DNA of 64,000 bases from Variovorax paradoxus (GTDB lineage: Bacteria > Pseudomonadota > Gammaproteobacteria > Burkholderiales > Burkholderiaceae_C), in the NCBI RefSeq assembly GCF_018614875.1, contig NZ_JAGGNW010000011.1:496001-560000 (forward strand). The letters are read 5' to 3'. Below the pieces are notes generated by a model. The model ran no database searches, was not told the DNA's origin, and was given only the letters and a program-made list of their open reading frames with translations. This document shows, piece by piece, positions 8,545 through 22,500 of the stretch (its first letter is position 1; every line of letters begins with the position of its first letter). The position numbers and the translations under genes are program-made.

Positions 8545-10378
8545 CGGCCCTGTCCTCCAGCGTGGCAAGCACGGCCCCGCGCGCGAGTTGCAGGCCCAGG
8601 CCCGCCGCATCGGCCACGGCGCCCGTGCTGTAGAGCACCGTGCCAGCGGGCGCGGTGGTTTCCGTAGCCGGCTGCGCGCCGAAATTCGCGAGCAGATGAA
8701 GGCGCTTGCCCGCCAGTTCCCATTCGACCCGAATGACGCCTTCTTCGCAGCGATGGCTTCCCGCGCCGCGCGCGCCGGCCAGGTGCGGCACCAGCAGGCG
8801 GTGGCGCACCTCAAGCAGCTGCTGCACCTCGCACAGGCGCGCGAAGTGCGGCCGCGTGCCGCGCTCGCGCCAGCGGAGCTTCGAGGCCAGGAAGGTTTCG
8901 GCGGCGTTGGGATCGGGAATGCGCGCACGCGCCGCTTCGTCGGCAAAGGCCGCGAAGCGCCCGAACTCCGCGCGGCGCCCTTCGGCAACGGCCGAGGCCA
9001 GCTCGGGGCCGAAATCGCAGAAGTACAGGAACGGCGACGAAGCCGCGAATTCGTCGCCCATGAAGAACATGGGCACGTGCGGCGACAGCAGCACGCAGGC
9101 CAGCGCGGCGCGCACCAGCACCGGATCGCCCAGCGCATGAATGCGCTCGCCGAACGCGCGGTTGCCGACCTGGTCGTGGGTCTGCAGGTAGGACACGAAC
9201 GCGGTCGGCGGCAGCTGGGTGCTGGGTTCGCCGCGCGGCTCCCCGCCGCGGAATGCCGATGGCTGCCCCTGGTAGATGAAGCCTTCGGCCAGCGCATGCG
9301 CAAAGCGGCCGGCGGCGTCGTCGGCATAGTCCGCGTAGTAGCCGTCGTGCTCGCCAGTGGCCAGCACGTGCACGGCGTGGTGAAGATCGTCGTTCCATTG
9401 CGCGGTGCCGGCAACGGGCGAGAGGTTCCCGTCCCGCGCCAGCAGCGAGGCCTGGTTGGCGTCGTTCTCCAGCACCAGGTGCACCTGCCTCTCGCGCGCC
9501 GGGCCGGCGTCCAGCGCCTCGCGGATTTCCTGCACGATGTGCCTGGGCGAGGCATCGCGAATGGCATGGATCGCATCCATGCGCAGGCCGTCGAAGTGGA
9601 ACTCTTCCACCCAGTACAGCGCGTTGTGGATGAAGAAGTCGCGCACGGTGCGCGAGCCCGGGCCGTCGAAGTTGATGGCCGCACCCCAGGGCGTGTGCTC
9701 GGCCGTGTCGAAGAATTCGGGGCAGCATGCATGCAGGTAGTTGCCCTCCGGCCCGAAGTGGTTGTAGACCACGTCGATCAGCACCATCAGCCCGAGCGCA
9801 TGCGCGGTCTCGACCAGTGCCTTGAGGTCGTCCGGCGATCCGTAGCTGGCGTCGGGCGCGAACTGCAGCACGCCGTCGTAGCCCCAGTTGCGCGCACCGG
9901 GAAAATCCGCCAGCGGCATGAGCTCGACGGCGGTGATGCCAAGCTCCGCCAGCTCGCCGAGCCGTTCGCGCGCGGACTTGAAAGTGCCTTCCTCGGTGAA
10001 GGTGCCGACGTGCAGCTCGTAGACGACGGCCTCGTGCCAGGGACGGCCGCGCCACGCGGTGTCGCTCCACTCGAAGCGGCCCGGATCGACGACCTGGCTC
10101 GGGCCGTGCACGTCCTGCGGATTGAAGCGCGAAGCCGGGTCGGGCATGGTGGTGCCGTCGGGTAGCTGGTAGGCATAGCTGTCGCCATGGCGCGCATCCG
10201 CGAGCGTGAGGCGGTGCCAGCCGTTCGCGTCCCGCTGCATGGCATGCGACGCTGCCGCTGCTCCGGCCGGCGTGTGCACGAGCACGATGCCGCGCATCGA
10301 CGGTGCCCAGAGCGCAAAGTCGACGCCGCCGTCATGCACCGTGGCGCCGAACGGCATGCGGTGGATACGGCGGCTCAT
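8537..10378 (-). CDS. treZ: Malto-oligosyltrehalose trehalohydrolase
   Basis: GH13 enzyme of 613 aa that releases trehalose from the maltooligosyltrehalose made by TreY, in the cytosol. An N-terminal E-set/CBM48-like domain (FGATVHDGGVDFALWAPS) precedes the barrel. Catalytic regions are visible: FDGLRMDAIHAIRD (nucleophile near 267), HLVLENDANQ (acid near 303) and YLQTHDQVGNRAFG (near 400). The ATG at 10378 has GGAGG 7 bases upstream. An earlier in-frame ATG at 10435, overlapping the glgX stop as ATGA, is possible but has a poor ribosome site and would add 19 residues. It lies between glgX and malQ-treY, so the last steps of glucan-to-trehalose conversion are co-transcribed. Confidence 0.93.
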   Translation of the reverse strand: MSRRIHRMPFGATVHDGGVDFALWAPSMRGIVLVHTPAGAAAASHAMQRDANGWHRLTLADARHGDSYAYQLPDGTTMPDPASRFNPQDVHGPSQVVDPGRFEWSDTAWRGRPWHEAVVYELHVGTFTEEGTFKSARERLGELAELGITAVELMPLADFPGARNWGYDGVLQFAPDASYGSPDDLKALVETAHALGLMVLIDVVYNHFGPEGNYLHACCPEFFDTAEHTPWGAAINFDGPGSRTVRDFFIHNALYWVEEFHFDGLRMDAIHAIRDASPRHIVQEIREALDAGPARERQVHLVLENDANQASLLARDGNLSPVAGTAQWNDDLHHAVHVLATGEHDGYYADYADDAAGRFAHALAEGFIYQGQPSAFRGGEPRGEPSTQLPPTAFVSYLQTHDQVGNRAFGERIHALGDPVLVRAALACVLLSPHVPMFFMGDEFAASSPFLYFCDFGPELASAVAEGRRAEFGRFAAFADEAARARIPDPNAAETFLASKLRWRERGTRPHFARLCEVQQLLEVRHRLLVPHLAGARGAGSHRCEEGVIRVEWELAGKRLHLLANFGAQPATETTAPAGTVLYSTGAVADAAGLGLQLARGAVLATLEDRADG

Positions 10379-10431
10379 TCGATGGCCTCCGCCTTCGGCT
10401 GCGGTATTCGCCTTGGGAGCGGCCCGGCGGC

Positions 10432-12597
<2,166 letters not shown>

Positions 12598-12624
12598 ATT
12601 GGATGCGGGAGAAAGAAAGGAATT

Positions 12625-13344
12625 TCAGCGCGGCGGGCGCTCGTCGGGCGGGTTGCCCTTCTGGGTGCCGTTGTCTTTCGGCAGGCGGGGCCACCAGCGC
12701 TCGATCTGCTCTGCCGCCCAATCCTTGCCGGCCAGGCCGAAGGCCAGCGCCAGCGCAAACACCACGCCCGCCAGCACCACCAGGAAGCTTTCGCGCACGA
12801 TGTCGCCGCCCACCTTGACCTGGTCCAGCGCAATCAGGATGACGAAGGCCATGACCGCATAGCGCGCGATCTGCCCCAGCAGCATGGCATCGCGCAGCTG
12901 CGCGCCCCGGAAGTAGCTCGACACCGCCTCTCCCACGAAGCGGGCAAAGTACGAACCGAAGGCCAGCACCAGCAGGGCAACGAAGAGATTCGGCACGAAC
13001 CACACCACGCGCCCGAGCAGGTCGGCGATGTAGCTCAGCCCCATGCCGTTGAACGCAAGCAGCAGCGCCGCAAAGATCACCAGCCAGTAGGCGAGCACGC
13101 CGAAGAGGCTGCAGGTGTCGCCCGGCCATCCACCCTGGCGCAGGAAGTTGTCCAGCCCCGCGCGCTCGGTCAGCACGTTGAAGTTGATGGCGCGCAGCGC
13201 CTTGGTGACCGCAAAGCGCACCGTTTTGGCGATGAGCCAGCCGGCAAGCACCACCACCAATGCAATCGCCAGCCGGGGCACGAAGGCCCCGACCTGGTAG
13301 AGCATCGCGTTCAGCGGCTCCAGGTGAATGCCGAATCGGTCCAT
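12625..13344 (-). CDS. Mechanosensitive-channel-like membrane protein (MscS transmembrane-helix family)
   Basis: Integral membrane protein of 239 aa with about five hydrophobic segments: LAIALVVVLAGWLIAKTV near residue 25, then about 80-100, 110-130, 160-180 and 190-210. The glycine/alanine-rich repeated helices match the conserved TM-helix repeat (TM_helix, PF05552-like) of small-conductance mechanosensitive channel relatives. The large cytoplasmic beta/vestibule domain of MscS is absent, and the tail ends in a short charged stretch (WWPRLPKDNGTQKG). It lies between treS/mak and glgX inside a trehalose/glucan operon. A role in osmotic adjustment is attractive but inferred from position; the protein may need a partner to form a pore. 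Confidence 0.75.
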   Translation of the reverse strand: MDRFGIHLEPLNAMLYQVGAFVPRLAIALVVVLAGWLIAKTVRFAVTKALRAINFNVLTERAGLDNFLRQGGWPGDTCSLFGVLAYWLVIFAALLLAFNGMGLSYIADLLGRVVWFVPNLFVALLVLAFGSYFARFVGEAVSSYFRGAQLRDAMLLGQIARYAVMAFVILIALDQVKVGGDIVRESFLVVLAGVVFALALAFGLAGKDWAAEQIERWWPRLPKDNGTQKGNPPDERPPR

Positions 13345-13402
13345 GTTTCTCTCCGGTGCGTGGTTGCGGTTGCGGACGAAGGCTGCGAGTGCGGTGCAAG
13401 CA

Positions 13403-16732
<3,330 letters not shown>

Positions 16733-16742
16733 CGTTGCGGCC

Positions 16743-18794
16743 TCACAGGAAATAGTCGAAGTCGCGTTCGTCGCCGTGGCGCCGCCGTACGACGAAGATG
16801 TGCGCGGGCACGCTGTGCGGATCGAGCTTGACGTAGTGCCACCCGCCCTGCCAGATGAAGCGTTGTTCGCTCAGCAGGTCGTGCATCTGGAATGCAAGCG
16901 CACGATCGACGCCCACGCTCTGCGGATCGAGCTCGAGCCAGCCCGATTGCACGTTGTACGGATCGAGGTTGACCACGGTCACGATCACGTTGTCTCCGCT
17001 CTCCGACACCTTGGCGTACGCCAGCAGCTGGTCGTTGTCGATCCGAAGGAAGCGCAGGCCGCGGTCCCGGTGGAGCGCAGGGTTCTCGCGGCGGATGCGG
17101 TTCACGCGAGTGATGAACGGCGCCAGGCTGGCCGGGTCGTCGTGGTTCCAGTGGCGCAGCTGGTACTTCTCGGAGTCGAGGTATTCCTCGCTGCCGGGCG
17201 AGCGCGGCCGGTGTTCGCGCAGTTCGTAGGCCGGCCCGTAGATGCCGTAGTTGGCCGACAGCGTGGCGGCAAGCACCAGCCGCGCCATGAACACCGAGGC
17301 TTCGCCGCCCTGCAGCTGCTCGTGCAGGATGTCGGGCGTGTTGGGCCAGACGTTGGGCCGGAAGTAGTCCACGCCGGGCGCGGTGGAAAGCTCGGTGAAG
17401 TACTCGACGAGCTCCTGCTTGGTGTTGCGCCAGGTGAAGTAGGTGTACGACTGCGAGAAGCCCAGCTTTGCCAGCCGGTGCATCACCTTGGGCCGCGTGA
17501 AGGCCTCGGCAAGGAAGATCACATCCGGATGCTGGCGCCGGATCTCCCCGATGGTCCACTCCCAGAACGCGAAGGCCTTGGTGTGCGGGTTGTCGACGCG
17601 GAAGATGCGCACGCCCTCGCCGATCCAGTGCTCGATCACGCTGCGCAGCTCGGCCCACAGGCCGCGCCAGTCCTCGCTCTCGAAGTTGAAGGGATAGATG
17701 TCCTGGTACTTCTTGGGCGGGTTCTCCGCGTACTGCACGCTGCCGTCCGGGCGCCAGCGAAACCAGTCGGGATGCGCCTTCACGTAGGGATGGTCGGGCG
17801 CGCACTGGAAGGCGATGTCGAGCGCAATCTCCAGGCCATGCGAGGCGGCCTGCGCGCAGAGGCGGCGAAAGTCCTCGGCCGTGCCAAGGGCCGGAAGAAT
17901 CGCCTTGTGGCCGCCCTCGGCCGCGCCGATGGCCCAGGGGCTGCCGACGTCGTCGGCGCCGCCGGCCAGTGCGTTGTTGGGGCCCTTGCGCTGCAGGCGG
18001 CCGATGGGATGAATCGGCGGAAAGTAGAGCACGTCGAAGCCCATGGCCGCAATCGCCGGCAGCCGGGCCTCCACGTCCCTGAAGGTGCCGTGCGCGCCGT
18101 GCGCCGTGGCGGCCGAGCGCGGGAACAGTTCGTACCAGGTGCTGAAGCGCGCACGCCCGCGCTCGGCCTCCAGTGGCAGCTCCAGGGGAAAGCGCACCTC
18201 GTGCCGCCGGTCGGGGTGGCGGCGCGCCAGCATGGCGAGCTCTTCGTCCAGCGCCAGCGCCTTGAGCGTCGACACGTCCGCGCCGGGGTCGGCCGCAACG
18301 GCATCGAGCTCGGTGGCCCAGTTGGCAAGCGCCCGCCGGTCCGCGCCCTCGGCCCGCTCGGCCGCCGCGGTCACCTCCAGCGCGCCCACCTGCGACGCGA
18401 TGCGCACGTCGTCGGCGTCCACGCGGCGCGTCATTTCACTGCGCCACGATTCGAAGGGATCGACCCATGCCACCGCGGTGTAGAGGTAGCGCCCGAGCGC
18501 GGGCGGCGAGAAGGCCGCCTCCCACACGTCGTTGACGAGCGGCTTCATCGGCACCTCGCGGAACTCGGCCTTGTCGTGCGGGCGCCAGCACAGCTGCACG
18601 CGCAGCACGTCGTGGCCGTCGGTGAAGCAGTGCGCCTTCACCTGCACTCTTTCGCCGACGATGCACTTGACCGCGAAGCGGCCGTTGTCCACCGACGGCA
18701 GGACGGCGTCGATGACTGCGCGCCGGTTGCCGCCCTGCACATCGGGCACCACGGAAGCCGCAGACGTCTGTTGGGTCGTGAACAGTTTCATCAT
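16743..18794 (-). CDS. glgE: Alpha-1,4-glucan:maltose-1-phosphate maltosyltransferase
   Basis: GH13_3 enzyme of 683 aa that extends alpha-1,4-glucan chains with maltose units from maltose-1-phosphate. The family signatures are present: FSTWYELFPRS, DVLYFPPIHPIG, RIFRVDNPHTKAFAFW (nucleophile near 399) and VIFLAEAFTRPKVM (acid near 429), spaced as in characterised GlgE proteins. The double ATG start at 18794 overlaps the glgB stop as ATGA, so translation is coupled to the branching enzyme that acts on the GlgE product. Directly followed by treS/mak, giving the complete trehalose-to-branched-glucan route in three genes. Confidence 0.95.
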   Translation of the reverse strand: MMKLFTTQQTSAASVVPDVQGGNRRAVIDAVLPSVDNGRFAVKCIVGERVQVKAHCFTDGHDVLRVQLCWRPHDKAEFREVPMKPLVNDVWEAAFSPPALGRYLYTAVAWVDPFESWRSEMTRRVDADDVRIASQVGALEVTAAAERAEGADRRALANWATELDAVAADPGADVSTLKALALDEELAMLARRHPDRRHEVRFPLELPLEAERGRARFSTWYELFPRSAATAHGAHGTFRDVEARLPAIAAMGFDVLYFPPIHPIGRLQRKGPNNALAGGADDVGSPWAIGAAEGGHKAILPALGTAEDFRRLCAQAASHGLEIALDIAFQCAPDHPYVKAHPDWFRWRPDGSVQYAENPPKKYQDIYPFNFESEDWRGLWAELRSVIEHWIGEGVRIFRVDNPHTKAFAFWEWTIGEIRRQHPDVIFLAEAFTRPKVMHRLAKLGFSQSYTYFTWRNTKQELVEYFTELSTAPGVDYFRPNVWPNTPDILHEQLQGGEASVFMARLVLAATLSANYGIYGPAYELREHRPRSPGSEEYLDSEKYQLRHWNHDDPASLAPFITRVNRIRRENPALHRDRGLRFLRIDNDQLLAYAKVSESGDNVIVTVVNLDPYNVQSGWLELDPQSVGVDRALAFQMHDLLSEQRFIWQGGWHYVKLDPHSVPAHIFVVRRRHGDERDFDYFL

Positions 18795-20689
18795 GATGGC
18801 CGGTGTTCGAGAATCAGCGTGGACAGCGGCGGCAGGGTCATGCACACCGAATGCATGCGGCCATGCGAACGCACGGGCGCGGCCTCGACACCGCCAAGAT
18901 TGCCCCACCCGGAGCCGCCGAACTCGGCTGCATCGGTGTTGATGAGCTCGCTCCAGAAACCGGCCAGCGGCACGCCGAGCAAGTAGTTGGTGCGCGGCAC
19001 GGGGGTCATGTTGCTGACGACCAGGAGCGGCGGGAGGCCGTCGCGCGGCTTGCGCAGGAATGCGAACACGCTGGCATCGGCGTCATTGGCCGCAATCCAT
19101 TCGAAACCCGAGGCGGAAAAATCCTGCTGGTAGAGCGCGGGCGCGCCGCGGTACACGCGGTTGAGCTGCGCAACCAGCCGCTGCAGGCCGCCGTGCCCTT
19201 CGAGATCGCAGACCCACCATTCGAGCTCGCCGTCGTGCGTCCACTCGCGCCGCTGCCCGAACTCGCCTCCCATGAAGAGCAGCTTCTTGCCGGGGTGCGC
19301 CCACATGAAGCCGAACAGCGCGCGCAGATTGGCGAACTGCTGCCAGGGGTCGCCGGGCATCTTGCCTAGCAGCGAGCCCTTGCCGTGGACCACTTCGTCG
19401 TGCGACAGCGGGAGCACGAAATTCTCGTGGAACGCATACACCAGCGAGAACGTCATCTTGTGGTGGTGATACTTGCGATGGATGGGCTCTTCCTTCATGT
19501 AGGCGAGCACGTCGTGCATCCAGCCCATGTTCCATTTCTCGCCGAAGCCCAGGCCGTCCATGTCGGTCGGCCGCGAGACGCGCGGCCAGGCGGTGGATTC
19601 CTCGGCCACCGTGATCGTGTCAGGGTGTTCGCGGTAGACGGCGCGGTTCAGCGTGCGCAGGAAATCGATCGCCTCCAGGTTCTCGCGGCCGCCGTGGCGA
19701 TTGGGAATCCATTCGCCATGTTGCCGTGCGTAGTCGAGGTAGAGCATGGACGCGACCGCATCGACGCGCAGCCCGTCCAGGTGGTACCTGTCGAGCCAGA
19801 ACAGCCCCGACGACACCAGAAAGCTGCGCACCTCCGCGCGGCCGTAGTTGAAGATGCTGGAGTTCCACTCCGGGTGGAAGCCCTGGCGCGGATCGGCATG
19901 CTCGTAGAGGTGCGTGCCGTCGAAGAACGCGAGGCCGTGCTCGTCGGCCGGAAAATGCGACGGCACCCAGTCCAGCAGCACGCCGATGCCGTTCTGGTGC
20001 AAATGATCGACCAGGTACATGAAGTCCTGCGGGGAGCCGAAGCGCGCCGTGGGTGCGAAATAGCCGGTGGTCTGGTAGCCCCAGGAGCCGTAGAAAGGAT
20101 GCTCCGTCACCGGCATGAGCTCCACGTGCGTGAAGCCCATGTCCTTCATGTAGGCCGCGAGTTCATGCGCGATCTCGCGATAGCCCATGAAATGCCCTTC
20201 GCGGCGGCGCCACGAGCCCAGGTGCACCTCGTAGACGGACATCGGGGCATCGAGCGCATTGGCTGCTGCCCGCGTGGCCATCCATTCGGCGTCATTCCAT
20301 TCGTAGGAAAGTTCGCAGATGCGCGAGGCCGTGGCGGGCGGCGGCTCGGCGCAGAACGCGAAAGGGTCGGCCTTGTCGACCACGTAGCCGCCAAAGCGCG
20401 ATCGGATGCGGTATTTGTAGGCCTGGCCCGGCGCCGCATGGGGCGCATGGCCTTGCCAGATGCCCGTGCTGTCCGCGGCCGGCGTCAGCGGATCGGCATC
20501 GCCGGACCAATGGTTCCAGTCGCCGACCACCGTCACCGACTCCGCGTTGGGCGCCCACACCGCAAATCGCGCGCCGCCCTCCTTCAGAGGATGGCAACCC
20601 ATGAGGTCGTACAGGCGGGAATGCGTTCCTTCGCGGAACAGGTAGGCGTCTTGCGCCTCGGGCTCTGAAAGCAGTTGGGTCACTGGCAC
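18791..20689 (-). CDS. glgB: 1,4-alpha-glucan branching enzyme
   Basis: GH13_9 enzyme of about 632 aa that introduces alpha-1,6 branches into glucan. The N-terminal CBM48 region reads GGARFAVWAPNAESVTVVGD; the catalytic regions are LDGLRVDAVASMLYLDY (nucleophile near 310), ITVAEESTAWP (acid near 363) and LPLSHDEVVHGKGSL (near 430). The start is uncertain: GTG at 20689 is preferred because AAGGA lies 6 bases before it; GTG at 20683 and ATG at 20740 are alternatives. First gene of the 17-kb minus-strand operon, so its promoter should lie in 20690-20850. No sigma70 consensus stands out there. Confidence 0.93.
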   Translation of the reverse strand: MPVTQLLSEPEAQDAYLFREGTHSRLYDLMGCHPLKEGGARFAVWAPNAESVTVVGDWNHWSGDADPLTPAADSTGIWQGHAPHAAPGQAYKYRIRSRFGGYVVDKADPFAFCAEPPPATASRICELSYEWNDAEWMATRAAANALDAPMSVYEVHLGSWRRREGHFMGYREIAHELAAYMKDMGFTHVELMPVTEHPFYGSWGYQTTGYFAPTARFGSPQDFMYLVDHLHQNGIGVLLDWVPSHFPADEHGLAFFDGTHLYEHADPRQGFHPEWNSSIFNYGRAEVRSFLVSSGLFWLDRYHLDGLRVDAVASMLYLDYARQHGEWIPNRHGGRENLEAIDFLRTLNRAVYREHPDTITVAEESTAWPRVSRPTDMDGLGFGEKWNMGWMHDVLAYMKEEPIHRKYHHHKMTFSLVYAFHENFVLPLSHDEVVHGKGSLLGKMPGDPWQQFANLRALFGFMWAHPGKKLLFMGGEFGQRREWTHDGELEWWVCDLEGHGGLQRLVAQLNRVYRGAPALYQQDFSASGFEWIAANDADASVFAFLRKPRDGLPPLLVVSNMTPVPRTNYLLGVPLAGFWSELINTDAAEFGGSGWGNLGGVEAAPVRSHGRMHSVCMTLPPLSTLILEHRPS

Positions 20690-20852
20690 CGGTGTTCCTT
20701 GCTTGCATGAAGGCCAGCGACCGGGTGTCCGACGGAACACGCTTTCGGCACCTGCAAGCCTGAGCGCACAATTTGCAAAGAATATGGGCGCAGCGGGTAA
20801 GGCTTAAACCTCCTTGCCTTGTCGGAGAGTTCCCCATAACGCGATGAGGGAC

Positions 20853-20883
20853 GAAAAATGGCCGCGAAAGGCGCGCGGCTATT
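20853..20883 (-). terminator. Intrinsic terminator of the DUF1488-like gene
   Basis: On the minus strand, directly after the stop at 20884, GCCGCG pairs with CGCGGC around a 7-base loop. Flanking A-T pairs extend the stem to about 9 bp, and a five-T run follows (20853-20857). It separates the small upstream gene from the glgB operon, which therefore probably has its own promoter. Confidence 0.6.
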
Positions 20884-21204
20884 TCAGTCGACGAGCGAGG
20901 TTTCCGGCGATGCGGTTCGCGCGCCCGCGGCCCTTGGGTGGACACGCCGGGAAAAGTCGTCCACGGTCAGCGTGATGGACAGATTCGGGTTGGCCCGGTA
21001 GCGCTTGAGCGCGGCAGCGCCAATGACATCGAAGTAGGTCTTGCAGGTTTCCAGCAGGCGGTCGCCCAGGTTTCGGGTGCCGAACACATCGTGCAGGGTT
21101 TCCTCTGAAATCTGCGCGATGATCCGCGCGCCATCGGGTCCGTCGGGGTAGATCGCAAAGCGCACGGTCGCCGTGTCAAAGCAGTAGATGCCTTCGAAGT
21201 CCAT
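20884..21204 (-). CDS. Small DUF1488-like protein
   Basis: Protein of 106 aa with a MDFEGIYCFDTATVRFAIY start, then ARIIAQISEETLHDVFG and LTVDDF. This is the pattern of the DUF1488 family of short Burkholderiales proteins, whose function is unknown. The last 20 residues (HPRAAGARTASPETSLVD) are low-complexity and probably disordered. A GGAGACAGTC stretch just before the ATG contains a usable ribosome site. It is transcribed in the same direction as the glgB operon but ends in its own terminator, and stands back to back with the Hsp20 genes. The family call is tentative. Confidence 0.6.
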   Translation of the reverse strand: MDFEGIYCFDTATVRFAIYPDGPDGARIIAQISEETLHDVFGTRNLGDRLLETCKTYFDVIGAAALKRYRANPNLSITLTVDDFSRRVHPRAAGARTASPETSLVD

Positions 21205-21436
21205 GACTGTCTCCTGATAACTTTCGCTTGCATGCGCGAATCGGATTCAGCGCGGAACCACGCATGCGTTGGCATGGATTTCCGCGCATGTTCAGGAAGG
21301 ATGCGCCCTACAAGGCTCGGGTGGAATGGGAGTCGTGCCCGAGAGCAGGTAAGACTTGCTGCAATCCATGTCCCAAGCGCTTTGCGCCAAGCCAGTTCCT
21401 CGGGCCCGGTCTCCTTGGGCGCACGAGCGCTCGAAT

Positions 21437-21454
21437 GATCGGGTTTTCCCGATC
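21437..21454. repeat. Perfect short inverted repeat upstream of the Hsp20 promoter
   Basis: GATCGGG (21437-21443) and CCCGATC (21448-21454) flank a TTTT loop. It sits 12 bp upstream of the sigma32-like -35 hexamer in the 356-bp gap between the DUF1488-like gene and the first Hsp20 gene. It could be a regulator site or a transcript hairpin; no known operator (for example CIRCE) matches. The rest of 21205-21430 shows no recognisable gene or signal. Confidence 0.35.
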
Positions 21455-21465
21455 GCGCACCCCCT

Positions 21466-21493
21466 CTTGAAAACACGCCGGCAGCGCCTATTT
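21466..21493 (+). promoter_or_regulatory. Heat-shock sigma32-type promoter for the hsp20 genes
   Basis: CTTGAA at 21466-21471, a 15-base spacer, then CCTATTT at 21487-21493. This fits the RpoH consensus (CTTGAA, 13-15 bases, CCCATNT) with one or two differences in the -10 box. It lies 67 bases upstream of the ATG of a small heat-shock gene, giving a 5' leader of about 60 bases. Confidence 0.6.
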
Positions 21494-21504
21494 CGCTGAT
21501 CGGA

Positions 21505-21553
21505 AGCGCCGGAACGCTCCGGCGCTCCGTTCAACTTTTTCTTGAATGGAGGT
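21505..21553 (+). promoter_or_regulatory. 5' leader with two hairpins, FourU-like RNA thermometer candidate
   Basis: Hairpin 1: AGCGCCGGA (21505-21513) pairs perfectly with TCCGGCGCT (21518-21526) around a 4-base loop. Hairpin 2: ACTTTT (21534-21539) can pair with GGAGGT (21548-21553), burying the Shine-Dalgarno sequence of the first Hsp20 gene through a run of U-G and U-A pairs around an 8-base loop. That is the FourU thermometer layout: a stable upstream hairpin followed by a weak U-rich stem over the ribosome site. The structure was paired by hand; no energy was calculated. Confidence 0.45.
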
Positions 21554-21560
21554 TTTCGCC

Positions 21561-21998
21561 ATGTACCGATCCTTGTTTCCGCGCGACATGTTCGCAGAGA
21601 TGGATCGCCTGCAGCGCGAGATGCAGCAGGCCTTCGATCTGTCTCCCACCATCCGCGGCTTTGGCCGCAACGGCTTCCCCGCCCTGAACATCGGGGGCAC
21701 ACCGAAGACCGTGGAGATCTACGCGTTCGCGCCCGGTGTCGACCCGACCAGCCTCGAGGTCAACCTGGAGCGCGGCCTGCTCACCATTGCCGGCCAGCGC
21801 AGCAAGACCCTCCCCGAGTCTGATGCGAAGGCGGCCGTCCACATCAACGAGCGCTTCGAGGGCGCGTTCCGCCGGGTGCTCACCCTGCCCGACGATGCCG
21901 ACCCCGACGCCGTGACCGCCAAGTACCGCGACGGCGTGCTGCACATCACCGTGCAGCGCCGCGCCTCGTCGCAGCCCCGGCGCATTGCCGTCCAGTGA
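21561..21998 (+). CDS. Small heat-shock protein, Hsp20/alpha-crystallin family (first of a pair)
   Basis: ATP-independent chaperone of 145 aa that holds unfolding proteins. After an N-terminal arm (MYRSLFPRDMF) comes the alpha-crystallin domain: FPALNIGGTPKTVEIYAFAPG (shown here to residue ~55), VDPTSLEVNLERGLLTIAGQ, FRRVLTLPDDADPDAV and the conserved YRDGVLHITVQRR near the C-terminus. The ATG at 21561 follows GGAGG at 8 bases; an upstream in-frame ATG at 21546 overlaps that ribosome site and is rejected. It lies behind a sigma32-like promoter and a possible RNA thermometer, and 32 bp before a second Hsp20 gene. Confidence 0.92.
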   Translation: MYRSLFPRDMFAEMDRLQREMQQAFDLSPTIRGFGRNGFPALNIGGTPKTVEIYAFAPGVDPTSLEVNLERGLLTIAGQRSKTLPESDAKAAVHINERFEGAFRRVLTLPDDADPDAVTAKYRDGVLHITVQRRASSQPRRIAVQ

Positions 21999-22030
21999 TG
22001 ATGACGATGATGAAGAAAGGAGAGACGACC

Positions 22031-22453
22031 ATGGACAACCACACTGCCACTTCGCCTCGCGCGGCCGGATCGAAGGAGCTCGCGCGCAAGGACGACAGCA
22101 ACGACGCCACGCGCTACAGCGACGCCGCGCTGACTCCGCCGGTGAACGTGATCGAGGACGGCGGCGGCATCACGCTGTTCGCCGACCTGCCGGGCGTCTC
22201 GCGCGACAAGCTCAGCGTGCAGGTCGCGTCCGACACGCTGACCATCGACGCCGAGTCCGGCCTCTCGGTGCCCGAGGGGCTGGAATCGATCCACACGGAG
22301 GTCGGCCTGGCCCGCTTCCGCCGCGTCTTCACGCTCAGCAAGGAGCTCGACACCAGCGCCATCTCGGCCGAGCTTTCGCAGGGCGTGCTGAAGCTGCGCA
22401 TCCCCAAGGCGGAACACGCCCAGCCGCGGCGCATCGAGATCCAGGCCGCTTGA
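22031..22453 (+). CDS. Small heat-shock protein, Hsp20/alpha-crystallin family (second of a pair)
   Basis: Hsp20 chaperone of 140 aa, related to but distinct from the upstream copy. The alpha-crystallin core spans about residues 38-135: PPVNVIEDGGGITLFADLPG, VSRDKLSVQVASDTLTID, FRRVFTLSKELDTSAI and LSQGVLKLRIPK. The N-terminal 35 residues are polar and look disordered (SPRAAGSKELARKDDSND). The ATG at 22031 has AAAGGAGAG upstream; an alternative ATG at 21995 would overlap the previous stop but adds an odd Met-rich leader. Two different Hsp20s side by side usually co-assemble or divide substrates; here that is inference. Confidence 0.92.
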   Translation: MDNHTATSPRAAGSKELARKDDSNDATRYSDAALTPPVNVIEDGGGITLFADLPGVSRDKLSVQVASDTLTIDAESGLSVPEGLESIHTEVGLARFRRVFTLSKELDTSAISAELSQGVLKLRIPKAEHAQPRRIEIQAA

Positions 22454-22500
22454 GCGAGGCGCGCAGCATGTCGTCGTGCACCGGAGGTGAAGAAAGAAAG

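Noticed and set aside
4846..8667. A 1273-codon open frame on the plus strand
   Set aside because: Antisense to malQ-treY; composition is Arg/His/Gln-rich with no family motifs, the usual high-GC shadow.
8545..9732. N-terminal extension of malQ-treY to 9732
   Set aside because: The added residues are an out-of-frame copy of treZ codons (Thr/Arg/Ser-rich). The MalQ start at 8544 overlaps the treZ stop.
21505..21540. Intrinsic terminator before the Hsp20 gene
   Set aside because: The hairpin is strong, but the T run is nine bases past the stem and lies between promoter and gene; a leader structure is more likely.
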